From: Gordonia alkaliphila
Lineage (GTDB): Bacteria; Actinomycetota; Actinomycetes; Mycobacteriales; Mycobacteriaceae
Length of the DNA stretch: 64,000 nucleotides
Assembly (NCBI RefSeq): GCF_023017165.1
Contig: NZ_JALKBW010000001.1
Span: 3,472,001 to 3,536,000 of the forward strand
Direction of reading: 5' to 3'
Made by a program: the position numbers and the translations under genes. This document shows positions 11,143 through 23,357 of the stretch, piece by piece (positions within the stretch are counted from its first letter, which is position 1; each line of letters begins with the position of its first letter). The notes below the pieces were generated by a model. That model worked only from the letters and a program-made list of their open reading frames with translations, had not been told where the DNA came from and did not search any database.

Positions 11143-11390
11143 CGGCGGGACTTCAAGTGGTCGATCTCGTGCTGGACGTGTCGCAGCTCGCGACGCACCA
11201 CCACCGCCATGACGATCAGCATCACCACGATGGCGCCGATCGCCACGCCGAGCGCCACCATCTCCACGGTGCGCGCCAGCCACCACACCAACGGTACGGC
11301 CACCACCAACACCAGGGCCGCGGCGCCGAGTGCTCGCGCAACCATGCGGCCGAACGAGAAGTGCTCGGCGGCGCCGCCCGCATGGTTCAC
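11127..11390 (-). CDS. Small membrane protein inside the his operon
   Basis: This 87-residue protein starts at GTG 11390, which overlaps the hisH stop by four bases (GTGA). It has a short cytoplasmic-like N-terminus ([15 protein letters not shown]), then two hydrophobic helices ([20 protein letters not shown] and [21 protein letters not shown]). It ends with a charged amphipathic tail, [19 protein letters not shown], that may form a coiled coil. I do not recognise the family. From memory M. tuberculosis has no gene between hisH and hisA, so this is an insertion specific to a subgroup. Translational coupling makes it likely to be expressed with the his genes. A link to histidine synthesis is unproven. 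Confidence 0.75.
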   Translation of the reverse strand: MNHAGGAAEHFSFGRMVARALGAAALVLVVAVPLVWWLARTVEMVALGVAIGAIVVMLIVMAVVVRRELRHVQHEIDHLKSRRHPES

Positions 11391-12027
11391 AGCGTCGCCA
11401 CCCAGTTGCGCAGCAGCCCCGCGCCGACGTCCCCGGACTTCTCCGGGTGGAACTGCGTGGCCCACAGCGGACCGTTCTCCACCGCCGCGAGGAACGGGGC
11501 GCCGTAGTCGGTCCAGGCCAGCTTCGGCGCGGTCAGCGGCGAGCCGACATTGTCGAGCTCCCAGGTCTGCGCCGCATACGAGTGGACGAAGTAGAAACGG
11601 GCGTCCAGGTCGATTCCGGCGAACATCGCGGAGTCGTCGGAGCGTTCGACGGTGTTCCAGCCCATGTGCGGCAGCACCGGCGCGGGCAGGCGGGTCACCG
11701 CGCCCGGCCACTCGCCGCAGCCCTCGGTTTCCACGCCGAACTCGACGCCCTGCTCGAACAGCACCTGCATGCCGACGCAGATGCCGAGCACCGGGCGACC
11801 GCCGGCCAGTCGTCGGCCGATGATCCGATCGCCGCGCACCGCGCGCAGTCCGGCCATGCAGGCCGCGTAGGCACCGACACCGGGGACCAGCAGACCGTCG
11901 GCCTCCACCGCCGTCGCGAAATCGGTGGTCACCTCCACGTCGGCCCCGGCACGTTCCAGGGCGCGCTGGGCGGAGCGGATGTTGCCCGAGCCGTAGTCGA
12001 GCAGCACCACCGACGGCACGCGAGCGG

Positions 12028-12031
<4 letters not shown>
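11387..12031 (-). CDS. hisH: Imidazole glycerol phosphate synthase glutaminase subunit
   Basis: HisH releases ammonia from glutamine for HisF. The 214-residue class I amidotransferase has [11 protein letters not shown] at its N-terminus, VPGVGAY, the nucleophile elbow GICVGMQ with Cys85, and the triad His and Glu in [10 protein letters not shown] use GTG 12031 ([14 protein letters not shown]) because it overlaps the hisB stop (GTGA), like most junctions in this cluster. Confidence 0.95.
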
Positions 12032-15109
<3,078 letters not shown>

Positions 15110-15148
15110 GAAGTGGTTGTCCCTTGTCTCGGCGTGGAGTGTCCTTCT

Positions 15149-15179
15149 AGGATATGCGCCGCTCGCAAACTCTTTCCAA
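15149..15179 (-). promoter_or_regulatory. Possible promoter for the his-trp cluster
   Basis: On the minus strand TTGGAA (15174-15179) and TATCCT (15149-15154) are separated by 19 bases and lie about 40 bases before hisD. The spacing is slightly long for a SigA-type promoter, and -35 elements are weak guides in high-GC actinobacteria, so this is only a candidate. No T-box or leader peptide rich in His or Trp codons was seen here. Confidence 0.3.
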
Positions 15180-15218
15180 CCAGGGAGCTGTGCGCTCGGC
15201 CCCACGTACGCTCCTCGC

Positions 15219-16664
15219 ATGGCGTCGATGATCACGTTGCACATCCAGCTCGAGGAGATCGAGCCGCCCATCGTCCGGGAACTCCAGGTGAACGGCGACC
15301 TGTCGATGGCCGACCTGCACACCGCGATTCAGCTCGCCTTCGGGTGGCGCGAGCAGCACCTGCACCTCTTCGTCGACGCGCAGGACCCGCGCCGCGCGAC
15401 CCGGCACTGGGGCGACCCGTACCAACTCGACGAGCTCGACCCGACGGGCTTCCGCCCGGAGGCCGAGGTGTCGATCGCCGCGGCCGTCGACGGCGGTCCG
15501 ATCTGGTACGAGTACGACTTCGGCGACGGCTGGACCCACCGAATCACTGCCTCGGCGCAGACCACCGCGATCGGCGACCTGCGGCCGGTCACCCTCGTCG
15601 GCGGGCAGCGACGCGGACCCGTCGAGGATTCCGGCGGCGCGTGGGGCTACACCGAGAAACTCGCGATCCTCGCCGACCCCGACCATCCCGAGCACGCCGA
15701 GATCGCCGAATGGGTCGCCGCGGTGACCGGACCGTGGTTCCCGCCGACGCCGGAGACGTTCGACGTCGCGTCGATTCAGGCCGAACTCGACGACTACTTC
15801 GGCTATCGCGCCGACGAACGCGACCCGCTGGACCTGTCCGGTCTCCTCGTCGCCGACGATCTGCGCGGCCCCGACGATCTGGCGCCGGATGCCCTGCTCG
15901 CCGACTTCGCCTCCGGCCTTCCCGCCGGTATCCGGTCGGAGTTCCGCCAGTACGTCCGGCGCACCGGCCTGCTCGACCCGGTCGACGTGTCGCCGGAGGT
16001 CCGCAGACAGTTGGTGGCACCGTTCGCGTGGCTTCTCGACGCGGTCGGACCGGACGGCCTGACGCTGACCAAAGCCGGCTGGCTGCCGCCCGCAGTGGTG
16101 CTCGACGGCATGACGACGCTGGGCTGGCACGACAGCCGGATCGGCTCGAGCACCCGCGAGGAGTCCACCCCGCCGATCCGCGATCTGCGCGACGCTGCCA
16201 CCCGGCTCGGGCTCGTCCGAAAACTGCGCGGCCGACTGGTCCGCACCGGCCACGGCCACCGGGCCGCGACCGGCACCGACGCACTGTGGGACGCCCTGAC
16301 CTCGCGCATCCTGCACACCCTGTCGCCCGGCGCCCAGGTCGCCGGGGCCGCGCTCCTGACGACCTACGCCGACGGTCGCGCGACGCCGAACACCTGGGCA
16401 GACGAACGCTGGCGGGACGTCGCGTACGCGCTCGACGTGTGCGGCTGGGAGCCCCGAGGAGAGGGCGACGACCGGTTCGACCGGCGCTCGATCGGCGACA
16501 TCACGCTGCCCGTCAAGTTCGTCTTGAATTCGCTCGGTTCCACCGTGGGCGCGACCGGCTGGCCGCCCCCGCGCGCCCTGGATCCGCACCTCGCCGACTT
16601 CGCCCGCGCCGTCCTGCACGGGCCGGCCGGCATCCGCTCCGGCAGCACCTCGCCCTACCGCTGA
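15219..16664 (+). CDS. Plasmid pRiA4b ORF-3-like family protein
   Basis: The 481-residue product begins [22 protein letters not shown], followed by [35 protein letters not shown] and a CPPED-like region. This is the layout of the pRiA4b ORF-3 (IS1096 TnpR-like) domain, which covers roughly residues 1-190. The remainder is a long helical C-terminal part with no domain that I recognise ([38 protein letters not shown]). Start ATG 15219 matches the usual family beginning. The function of the domain is unknown; it is scattered in bacteria and sometimes linked to mobile DNA. It is divergent from hisD and shares the 109-base gap. Confidence 0.82.
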   Translation: MASMITLHIQLEEIEPPIVRELQVNGDLSMADLHTAIQLAFGWREQHLHLFVDAQDPRRATRHWGDPYQLDELDPTGFRPEAEVSIAAAVDGGPIWYEYDFGDGWTHRITASAQTTAIGDLRPVTLVGGQRRGPVEDSGGAWGYTEKLAILADPDHPEHAEIAEWVAAVTGPWFPPTPETFDVASIQAELDDYFGYRADERDPLDLSGLLVADDLRGPDDLAPDALLADFASGLPAGIRSEFRQYVRRTGLLDPVDVSPEVRRQLVAPFAWLLDAVGPDGLTLTKAGWLPPAVVLDGMTTLGWHDSRIGSSTREESTPPIRDLRDAATRLGLVRKLRGRLVRTGHGHRAATGTDALWDALTSRILHTLSPGAQVAGAALLTTYADGRATPNTWADERWRDVAYALDVCGWEPRGEGDDRFDRRSIGDITLPVKFVLNSLGSTVGATGWPPPRALDPHLADFARAVLHGPAGIRSGSTSPYR

Positions 16665-16730
16665 GGTCCGACTCCCCTACCGAGGCTCCGGGATCCGGCT
16701 GCGCTCGACTCACGCCGCACGCGACCGCCC

Positions 16731-16838
16731 GCTGCGCGGGTGATCACGCCGTCGTGCGCTGCCAAATGTGCCGCGACGGCACCGGTATCCCCCATACCCG
16801 GTGAGACGCGGTCACCCCGCTCCTCGGTTCCGTGACAC
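16731..16838 (-). pseudogene. Remnant of an AbiEi/DUF559-like gene (first copy of a repeat)
   Basis: On the minus strand an ATG at 16795 starts MGDTGAVAAHLAAHDGVITR, after which similarity stops and the frame runs on as unlike sequence to a stop near the end of the 15219 gene. The 108 bases are nearly 90% identical to 18782-18888, which hold the promoter side and N-terminus of the gene at 18070-18845. The reading resembles the N-terminal winged-helix start of AbiEi-type proteins (DGVITRAQA). I take it as a broken second copy. The rest of the gap 16665-16967 shows no gene. Confidence 0.6.
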
Positions 16839-16967
16839 TCCGGCACGCGAGCGGTAGACAGTGCACGATTCGGCTCCTGCGCCCCGGGTGCAGCGGGCAA
16901 GCTGACAGGTAACCACCGGCCACGCTGCCCGGGACCCGTAGCAGCGACTGTCCCGCTAGGAGTACCG

Positions 16968-17993
16968 ATGTCCGAGAAGATCACCGCCGCCGTCGTCACC
17001 GCGCTCGGCGAAGCCCTCGAGATCAGCGAGATCGACATGCCGGCGCCCGGCCCCGGGCAGGCGCTGGTGAAGCTGGAGACCTCCGGCGTGTGCCACACCG
17101 ATCTGCATGCCCGGAACGGCGACTGGCCGGTGAAGCCGTCTCCCCCGTTCGTGCCCGGCCACGAAGGCGTGGGTCGGGTGGTGGCCGTCGGCGACGGCGT
17201 CACCGAACTCGCGGTCGGTGATCTGGTCGGCAACGCGTGGCTGTGGTCGGCGTGCGGAGTCTGCGAATACTGCCGCACCGGCTGGGAGACCCTGTGCGAG
17301 AGCCAGCAGAACGGCGGCTACTCGGTGAACGGCTCGTTCGGCGAATACATGCTGGTGGACGACCGCTTCGCCGCCCGCGTCCCGGAGGGTCTGGATCCGG
17401 TGGAAGTGGCCCCGATCCTCTGCGCCGGCGTCACCGTCTACAAAGGCCTGAAGGTGGCCGACGTGCGGCCCGGCCAGTGGATGGTGGTCTCCGGTATCGG
17501 CGGCCTCGGCCACGTCGCGGTGCAGTACGCCCGCGCGATGGGCATGCGGGTGGCGGCCGTCGACATCGCCGACGACAAGTTGGCACTCGCCCGCGAACAC
17601 GGCGCCGAGGTGACGGTGAACGCCGCCGTCGAAGATCCCGTCGCCGCGATCACCGCGCAGACCGGCGGCGCGCACGGCGTGCTCGTCACGGCGGTGCACC
17701 CGCAGGCCTTCGGGCAGGCGATCGGCATGGCCCGCCGCGGCGGCACCATCGTCTTCGTCGGTCTGCCGCCCGGCGACTTCCCCGCCCCGATCTTCGACGT
17801 GGTCCTCAAGGGCCTCACCATCCGCGGCTCGATCGTCGGCACCCGGCAGGACATGGTGGAGGCGATCGACTTCTACGCCCGCGGCCTGATCAAGCCCACC
17901 GTCGCGACCGCGAAGCTGGCCGACATCAACGCCGTCTTCGACCGGATGGAGCAGGGCGAGATCGAGGGTCGCATGGTCATCGACTACCGCTGA
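16968..17993 (+). CDS. adhP: Zinc-dependent alcohol dehydrogenase (AdhP-like)
   Basis: This is a medium-chain zinc alcohol dehydrogenase of 341 residues that oxidises primary alcohols to aldehydes with NAD. Catalytic zinc ligands are Cys42 (GVCHTDLHARNGDWP), His65 and Glu66 (GHEGVG). The structural zinc site has Cys96, Cys99, Cys102 and Cys110. The NAD-binding GIGGLGHVAVQYA follows near residue 175. The GDWP, GHEG and GSIVGTRQDM features are typical of the AdhP (propanol-preferring) group. A clear AGGAG sits seven bases before the ATG. The gene is flanked by the two copies of the 108-bp repeat and ends at a strong hairpin, so it seems to be a single-gene unit. Confidence 0.93.
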   Translation: MSEKITAAVVTALGEALEISEIDMPAPGPGQALVKLETSGVCHTDLHARNGDWPVKPSPPFVPGHEGVGRVVAVGDGVTELAVGDLVGNAWLWSACGVCEYCRTGWETLCESQQNGGYSVNGSFGEYMLVDDRFAARVPEGLDPVEVAPILCAGVTVYKGLKVADVRPGQWMVVSGIGGLGHVAVQYARAMGMRVAAVDIADDKLALAREHGAEVTVNAAVEDPVAAITAQTGGAHGVLVTAVHPQAFGQAIGMARRGGTIVFVGLPPGDFPAPIFDVVLKGLTIRGSIVGTRQDMVEAIDFYARGLIKPTVATAKLADINAVFDRMEQGEIEGRMVIDYR

Positions 17994-18016
17994 CCTACCC
18001 GAGCCAGCCGCCCACA

Positions 18017-18059
18017 GAGTGTGAGGTTGTGGCGCTATGAGCGTCACAACCTCACACTC
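18017..18059. terminator. 20-bp-stem hairpin between convergent genes
   Basis: The arms 18017-18036 and 18040-18059 are complementary except for one G-T pair and enclose a 3-base loop (ATG). The left arm starts GAGTGTGAGGTTGTG. It lies between the stop of adhP and the stop of the DUF559-type gene, so it can act as a bidirectional terminator. There is no T-run on either side, and its GC content is low compared with the neighbourhood. Confidence 0.7.
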
Positions 18060-18069
18060 AGGCGAGCGG

Positions 18070-18845
18070 TCAGGCCAACTCGGCCCGGCGACTCGCCAAC
18101 ACCTCGATGAGCTGGCGCGTGCACGACTCCAGTTCGTAGGTCAGCTGGTGCCAGGTGAAGGAGAGGACGATCCACCCGGCGGCGGCCAGCGCATTGCGTT
18201 TGGCCCGATCCCGATCGAACTCCTTGACGCCGCGGTGGAAGGCCCAGCCATCGATCTCGACGGCGACACGCTCGACCGGCCACGCCACGTCGATCCGCCA
18301 TCGCCCGAACCGATGCTGCAGCACCCACCCGGTCAGCCGTTCGGCGCGCACGGAGTCGACGAACATCCGCTCGGCCGCGGATTCGGTGTCGCCGCTCGCG
18401 ATGGACAGCAGGCGCCGGACCTCGACGAAGCCGCGCAACCCCGCGTTACGCTCCACGCAGGCCGTCAAGTCGGCCACGACCACGGGCTGGGTCTGGAGTG
18501 CATGATCGATCAGTCGCGCGCCGTCGGCGACCTCGATGCTCGCCGCGAGGATCGTCATCGCAAGCCCGGTCACAGGTAGGTCGCGCACAGTGACCACGTC
18601 GGCCAGGTGATAGCGCCGCCGGATCGCATCGATCGGGCCTTGTTTCCAGCTGTGCGGCGGGACCCGGTCCGGGACCGCGAAGGTCAGCGGAGTGGCCAAC
18701 TCATCGACCAGACCGTGCCACCACGCCGCCGTCGTGCGGTCGGCGACACCGCCGTGCGCGGCGGCCGCAACCCGGACCAGCGCTGCGCGGTGATCACGCC
18801 GTCGTGCGATGCCAGTTCTGCCGCGACGGCACCGATATCCCCCAT
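18070..18845 (-). pseudogene. AbiEi/DUF559-like protein gene with a 1-base frameshift
   Basis: The downstream frame codes for about 210 residues. It has the motif TAAWWHGLVDE, then a C-terminal DUF559 (Vsr-like nuclease fold) region: SAAERMFVDSVRAERL, HRFGRWRIDVAWP, VAVEIDGWAFHR and RNALAAAGWIVLSFTW. The likely N-terminus MGDIGAVAAELASHDGVIT starts at ATG 18845 but in another frame. Adding one C at the run where copy 16731-16838 has ACCCGC and this copy has ACCGC restores an uninterrupted 258-residue frame. The restored protein still seems to lack about 40 residues present in relatives between DGVITRA and the WW motif (from memory). It is either inactive, translated from TTG 18699, or a sequencing error. 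Confidence 0.7.
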
Positions 18846-18898
18846 GCCCGGTTAGACGCGGTCACCCGCGCCTCCGGTTCCGCGACACGCGGGGACAG

Positions 18899-19804
18899 TT
18901 ACCAGTCGAGGCCGAGGTCGAGGACGGTGACCGAGTGGGTGAGGGCGCCGACGGCGAGGTAGTCGACGCCGGTGCGGGCGTAGTCGATCGCCACGTCCAG
19001 GGTGAGGCCGCCGGACGATTCCAGCTTGGTGCCCGGGGATCGCTTGTCGCGGCGCTGGACCGCCATCTGCGTTTCCCACGGCTCGAAATTGTCCAGCAGC
19101 ACCAGCTGCGGGTTCAGCGCGAGCACCTCATCGAACTGGGCGAGCGAATCGACCTCCACCTCCACCGGGAGGTCGGGGGCGGCAGCACGCACCGCTTCCA
19201 GCGCGGCAGCCACGCCGCCCGCAGCGACCACGTGGTTGTCCTTGATCAGGGCGGCATCGCCGAGCCCCATGCGGTGGTTGACGCCGCCGCCGGCGCGCAC
19301 CGCGTACTTCTGCAGGAAACGCAGGCCGGGCAGCGTCTTGCGGGAGTCGCGGATCTGCGCGGACGTACCCTCCACGGCGGCCACCCACTGCGCGGTCGCC
19401 GTGGCGATGCCCGACAGATGGCACAGCAGGTTCAGCGCCGTGCGCTCCGCGGTCAGCAACGTCGTCGCCGGCGCGCGGAGCGCGAGCACCGTCTGCCCGG
19501 GCTCCACGACGCTGCCGTCGGCGAGTTCGGAAGTCACCGCGTAGTTGTCGGCGCCGATCACCAGATCGAAGACGGCACGCACCACCGGCAGCCCGGCGAT
19601 CACGCCGGGCTGTCGGCTGACGATGCGCGCGTCGGCGACCGTGTCGGCCGGGACGGTGGCCAGCGTGGTCACGTCCGCGCCGTAGCGCAGATCCTCGTCG
19701 AGCGCGGTGGCGATGAGCGCCACCAGCTCCTCGGTGACGGCGAAGTCCAGCTCCGCGGCCGGCCCCGCCTGTCCGATGAACGACTCGCCCACCGGGCTAT
19801 TCAC
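18899..19804 (-). CDS. nadC: Quinolinate phosphoribosyltransferase
   Basis: NadC converts quinolinate and PRPP to nicotinate mononucleotide and carbon dioxide. The 301-residue protein has [39 protein letters not shown] residues, [39 protein letters not shown] and [10 protein letters not shown], all diagnostic. The GTG start (VNSPVGESF) overlaps the end of nadA by eight bases, so nadB, normally between them in mycobacteria, is absent. Start choice is supported by this coupling. Confidence 0.96.
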   Translation of the reverse strand: MNSPVGESFIGQAGPAAELDFAVTEELVALIATALDEDLRYGADVTTLATVPADTVADARIVSRQPGVIAGLPVVRAVFDLVIGADNYAVTSELADGSVVEPGQTVLALRAPATTLLTAERTALNLLCHLSGIATATAQWVAAVEGTSAQIRDSRKTLPGLRFLQKYAVRAGGGVNHRMGLGDAALIKDNHVVAAGGVAAALEAVRAAAPDLPVEVEVDSLAQFDEVLALNPQLVLLDNFEPWETQMAVQRRDKRSPGTKLESSGGLTLDVAIDYARTGVDYLAVGALTHSVTVLDLGLDW

Positions 19805-20849
19805 CGCCGCCGGGGTTGCCGATCTCGATCATCCGCTGCACGCTCAGCCGCGCCTTGGCGGCGATCTCGGGGTCGACGTGCACCTCGTCGCGCCCCTCGG
19901 TGAGGCACCGCAGCAGCGCGGCCGGGGTGATCATCTTCATGTACGGGCACGCCGCACGCGGGTTCACCGGCTGGAAGTCGACCTCCGGGGCAGCCTTGCG
20001 CAGCTGGTGCAGCATGCCGACCTCGGTGGCCACCAGGACCTGCTTGGCGGTGGACTCGCGGGCCGCGTCGATCATGCCGCCGGTGGAGAGGATCTTCACC
20101 TTCTCGTCGGGCACGGTGCCCTCGCCCGCGAGATACAGCGCCGACGTGGCGCAGCCGCACTCGGGGTGGATGTACAGCTCGGCGTCCGGGTGGCTGTCGA
20201 CCTGGTCGGTGAGCTCGTCACCGTTGATGCCGGCGTGCACGTGGCACTCCCCGGCCCAGATGTGGATGTTGTCGCGACCGGTCTCCCGCTTCACGTGCGC
20301 ACCCAGGAACTGATCCGGCAGGAACAGGATCTCGCGGTCCGGGTCGATCGAGGCGACGACGTCGACGGCGTTCGACGACGTGCAGCAGATGTCGGTCAGC
20401 GCCTTCACCTCCGCGGTGGTGTTGACGTACGAGACGACCATCGCGTCCGGGTAGTCGGCCTTCCACTCGCGCAGCTGCTCGGCGGTGATCGAGTCGGCGA
20501 GCGAGCAACCGGCCCGCTCGTCCGGGATCAGCACGCGCTTCTCCGGACTCAGGATCTTCGCGGACTCGGCCATGAAGTGCACGCCGCAGAAGATGATCTC
20601 GTCGGCGTCGACCTCCGCGGCCACCCGCGACAGGCCCAGCGAGTCGCCCACGTAGTCGGCGATGTCCTGGATGGCGGGCAGCTGGTAGTTGTGCGCCAGG
20701 ATCACCGCGTTGCGCTCCTTCGCGAGCCGCTTGATCTCGGCGGCCCACTCCGGCGTGGCCTCCACGCCGCCGTAGGCGGCCGGGATGGTGACGCCCGGGT
20801 CGGGCATGCCCAGATCGGTCTCGGTCCGGGTGATGATCGTTGAAGTCAT
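19797..20849 (-). CDS. nadA: Quinolinate synthase A
   Basis: NadA condenses iminoaspartate with dihydroxyacetone phosphate to quinolinate using a 4Fe-4S cluster. The 350-residue product contains [73 protein letters not shown] and [12 protein letters not shown], ending with [11 protein letters not shown]. Cluster cysteines are expected in CGVHFM, CGC and CPYM. Start ATG 20849 follows AAGGGAG. It is the first gene of the nad operon and faces the NrtR-like regulator across a 157-base gap containing a strong palindrome. Confidence 0.96.
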   Translation of the reverse strand: MTSTIITRTETDLGMPDPGVTIPAAYGGVEATPEWAAEIKRLAKERNAVILAHNYQLPAIQDIADYVGDSLGLSRVAAEVDADEIIFCGVHFMAESAKILSPEKRVLIPDERAGCSLADSITAEQLREWKADYPDAMVVSYVNTTAEVKALTDICCTSSNAVDVVASIDPDREILFLPDQFLGAHVKRETGRDNIHIWAGECHVHAGINGDELTDQVDSHPDAELYIHPECGCATSALYLAGEGTVPDEKVKILSTGGMIDAARESTAKQVLVATEVGMLHQLRKAAPEVDFQPVNPRAACPYMKMITPAALLRCLTEGRDEVHVDPEIAAKARLSVQRMIEIGNPGGGE

Positions 20850-20900
20850 GGCGACTGCTCCCTTCGCAGCGTCCCGCCCAGGCGGGCTGGCCTGAACAGG

Positions 20901-20923
20901 GTTTTCGACCATCGGTCGAAAAC
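20901..20923. promoter_or_regulatory. Palindromic operator candidate for NrtR
   Basis: Ten-base perfect arms GTTTTCGACC and GGTCGAAAAC flank a 3-base centre (ATC). The site lies between nadA (start 20849) and the divergent NUDIX regulator gene (start 21007), about 50 bases before nadA. Its AT-rich outer bases and position fit binding of the adjacent regulator, controlling both directions. The link to NrtR is an inference from location and symmetry. Confidence 0.7.
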
Positions 20924-21006
20924 TACTGATCGCCATGGTAACACCGGCCCGCACCGGCCTTATTCCCGCCGCCGGGCGGCAGGCGGCGGCCGTTAGACTC
21001 AGCGCC

Positions 21007-21708
21007 ATGGCGACGCCGACACCCGTCGAGGTGCTCAGTGCGGTCTTCCAGGTCCGTGAACCGACCGAGGGCCGCCCCACTCTGCACGTCCTGCTGCATC
21101 GCAGCGCCGAGGACGGGCCGTGGTCACTCCCCGGCGGCGACGTCGGCGCACGCGAAACCCTCGCGGCCGCCGCGCGCCGACACCTCGGCGCACAGTGCGG
21201 CCTCACGCGCGTCGCCCACCTGGAGCAGCTGTCCATGCTGTCCGACCCCGACCGCATTCCGGACGTCCGCACCATCGCCGCGACCTATCTCGGACTGGTC
21301 CCCCGGGACGTCCCCGTCGAGCCGGCGACCGTCGATGCCGAGAACCCGGGCGCCGCGCGGTGGTTCGACGTCGACGAACTCCCCGACCTCGCCTACGACC
21401 ACGCCGAGGTGGTCGACCTGGCCCGCGGCCGGATCGCCGGGAAACTGTCGTACACGAACCTCGCCTTCGCCCTGGCACCCGGGCGGTTCGCGATGTCCGA
21501 GCTCTCCGAGATCTACGGCGCCGCACTCGGCTACCACGTCGACGCCACCAACCTGCTGCGCGTCCTGTCCCGACGCGGCGTGGTGATCGCCACCGGCACC
21601 GTCGGACGCACCGGGCGCAGCGGCGGCCGCCCGCCCGCCCTGTACTCGTTCGCCGACGATTCGCTGGTGGTCACCGACGAGTTCGCGGCCCTGAAACCAC
21701 CCCCGTAA
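21007..21708 (+). CDS. nrtR: NrtR-type NUDIX transcriptional regulator of NAD synthesis
   Basis: The 233-residue product joins an N-terminal NUDIX fold (residues 5-150) to a C-terminal winged helix (about 160-230, [27 protein letters not shown]). The NUDIX box at 44-66 has lost its catalytic residues. The expected REUxEExGU reads RHLGAQCGL, so the three key glutamates are His, Ala and Gln. NrtR proteins usually bind ADP-ribose or NAD metabolites without hydrolysis and repress NAD genes. M. tuberculosis Rv1593c occupies the same place. Start ATG 21007 is favoured over an upstream GTG because conservation begins at [10 protein letters not shown]. Confidence 0.85.
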   Translation: MATPTPVEVLSAVFQVREPTEGRPTLHVLLHRSAEDGPWSLPGGDVGARETLAAAARRHLGAQCGLTRVAHLEQLSMLSDPDRIPDVRTIAATYLGLVPRDVPVEPATVDAENPGAARWFDVDELPDLAYDHAEVVDLARGRIAGKLSYTNLAFALAPGRFAMSELSEIYGAALGYHVDATNLLRVLSRRGVVIATGTVGRTGRSGGRPPALYSFADDSLVVTDEFAALKPPP

Positions 21709-21807
21709 AACTCATCGAAAATTCGTTCGAAAAAGTGTTGCATCCACACCGGAGTGGGCGTAACTTGGAGTTAGAAGTCGAACGCACGTTCCCGTAGGGA
21801 GGTGATG

Positions 21808-23328
21808 ATGCAGGTAGTGCTGCCGGAAACCGCCGCCGAACTCGCCGACCTGATCGACGCCGCCACCGAACGACTCGCCGTGGTCGGCCTCAGCCGCGAG
21901 ACCGACCACGAGATGCTCGACGTGCTCAACCGCTGGGAGACCAGCCGCCGCAAGGCCGATAGTGTCTCCGCGCGCCTGCTCATCGAAGCGAGTGACCGCA
22001 ACCTCGATCAGCTCGCCGGCTACCTGACCGTGCCGCAGTTGCTCGCGACCGGCCTGCGACTCGGCCGCGCCGAGGCCGCGCGCCGACGCACCGTCGCCCA
22101 CGAGATCGGCCGCTACCGCAACCTGCAGGGCGAACTCCTCCCGCCGCGCCTACCGCTGTGCGCCCAGGCCGTGGCCGAGGGCGCCATCGACGCCCGGCAC
22201 GTCGACGCGATCGTGCACATCATGGCCCAGATCCCCGCGGCCGTCGGGCAGACCGATCGCGATCGCGCCGAGCAGATACTGACCGACGCCGCCCGCAACG
22301 TGGCGCCCGACGATCTGCCCATGCTCGGCAACCGGATCCTGGCCCACCTCGACCCCGACGGTCACCTCACCGACGACGCCGATCGGCGCCGTCAGCGCGG
22401 ATTCACCCTGCGCCCGCAGGACCGCCGACTGATGAGCAAGGTCCGCGCCCTGCTGACCCCGGAGCTGCGGGCCAAACTCGAAGTGATCCTCACCGTGTGG
22501 GCCGCACCGGGCATGAACAATCCCGCCGACCCGGACTCCCCGCACGGTGCCGCCGACCGGCCCGACCTCGATCCGGCAGACCTGGAAGCGGCCGCCGGGC
22601 GCGACGACCGACTGCCCGCCCAGCGCAATCACGACGCGCTGCTGGCGATGTGCGACTACCTCCTCGGCCACGGCGCCCTGGGCCGCCCCGATCGGATTCC
22701 CGCCCAGTTGGTGATCACCACCACCGAGGCCGAACTCGCCGCCCGCGCGGGCACCGCGGTCACCGCCACCGGATCGCGAGTGCCGGTCGCCGACCTGGTC
22801 GACCTCGCTGCCGACGCCACCCCGTGGCTGGAGGTGTTCGCCGACCATTCCGCGGCGATCCTCTACCTGGGACGCGGCCGACGGCTGGCCACCCTGGCAC
22901 AGCGGCTGGCGCTGTTCGGCCGCGACCGCGGCTGCACCATGCCCGGCTGCCGCCGACCGTTCGCACAGACCGAGGCGCATCACCTGCCCGCGTGGCAGCA
23001 CGGCGGCCCCACCGACGTCGACCATCTCGGCGCGGCCTGCGGTCCGCACAATCGGCGGGAGGGCCACTCCCCGGGTCAGTGGGAGTCGACGATCCTGGCC
23101 GACGGGCCCGATGCGGGCCGCGTCGCCTGGCGACCGGCCGGCCGCGACGCGCCGTGGCGGGTCAATCCACTCCATCACCCGGAGCTGCTGATCCGGCCCG
23201 CACTCCTGCCCGATCCCCCGCCCCTACGCCGACGCCGTGACCACGGCTCCGTGGTGGAGCGTCTCCTGTCCTGCGACGTGCGGATTCATCGACCGCCGAT
23301 CGTCGTCGACTTTCACCGGCGGGAGTGA
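21808..23328 (+). CDS. DUF222 and HNH endonuclease domain protein
   Basis: This is a member of the large actinobacterial DUF222/HNH (13E12-repeat) family, about 506 residues. An N-terminal helical DUF222 region spans roughly residues 15-330 (RWETSRRKADSVSARLL, LGRAEAARRRTVAHEIG, AIDARHVDAIVHIMAQIP). It is followed by the HNH domain around 370-425: GRDRGCTMPGCRRPF, AHHLPAWQHGG, DHLGAACGPHN. The zinc-like cysteine pair and HH...HN residues look intact. ATG 21808 has AGGGAGG five bases before it, and ATG 21805 is possible. These families are often multicopy; function is unclear. An unexplained 100-base AT-rich stretch lies before the start. Confidence 0.9.
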   Translation: MQVVLPETAAELADLIDAATERLAVVGLSRETDHEMLDVLNRWETSRRKADSVSARLLIEASDRNLDQLAGYLTVPQLLATGLRLGRAEAARRRTVAHEIGRYRNLQGELLPPRLPLCAQAVAEGAIDARHVDAIVHIMAQIPAAVGQTDRDRAEQILTDAARNVAPDDLPMLGNRILAHLDPDGHLTDDADRRRQRGFTLRPQDRRLMSKVRALLTPELRAKLEVILTVWAAPGMNNPADPDSPHGAADRPDLDPADLEAAAGRDDRLPAQRNHDALLAMCDYLLGHGALGRPDRIPAQLVITTTEAELAARAGTAVTATGSRVPVADLVDLAADATPWLEVFADHSAAILYLGRGRRLATLAQRLALFGRDRGCTMPGCRRPFAQTEAHHLPAWQHGGPTDVDHLGAACGPHNRREGHSPGQWESTILADGPDAGRVAWRPAGRDAPWRVNPLHHPELLIRPALLPDPPPLRRRRDHGSVVERLLSCDVRIHRPPIVVDFHRRE

Positions 23329-23356
23329 ACCGCACGGCGATACCCGCTAGTGCGGT
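23329..23356. terminator. Small hairpin between convergent genes
   Basis: ACCGCAC (23329-23335) and GTGCGGT (23350-23356) form a 7-bp stem with a 14-base loop. It fills the gap between the DUF222/HNH gene and the DUF2567 gene, which converge here. There is no T-run, so terminator activity is plausible but weakly supported. Confidence 0.4.
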
Positions 23357-23357
23357 A

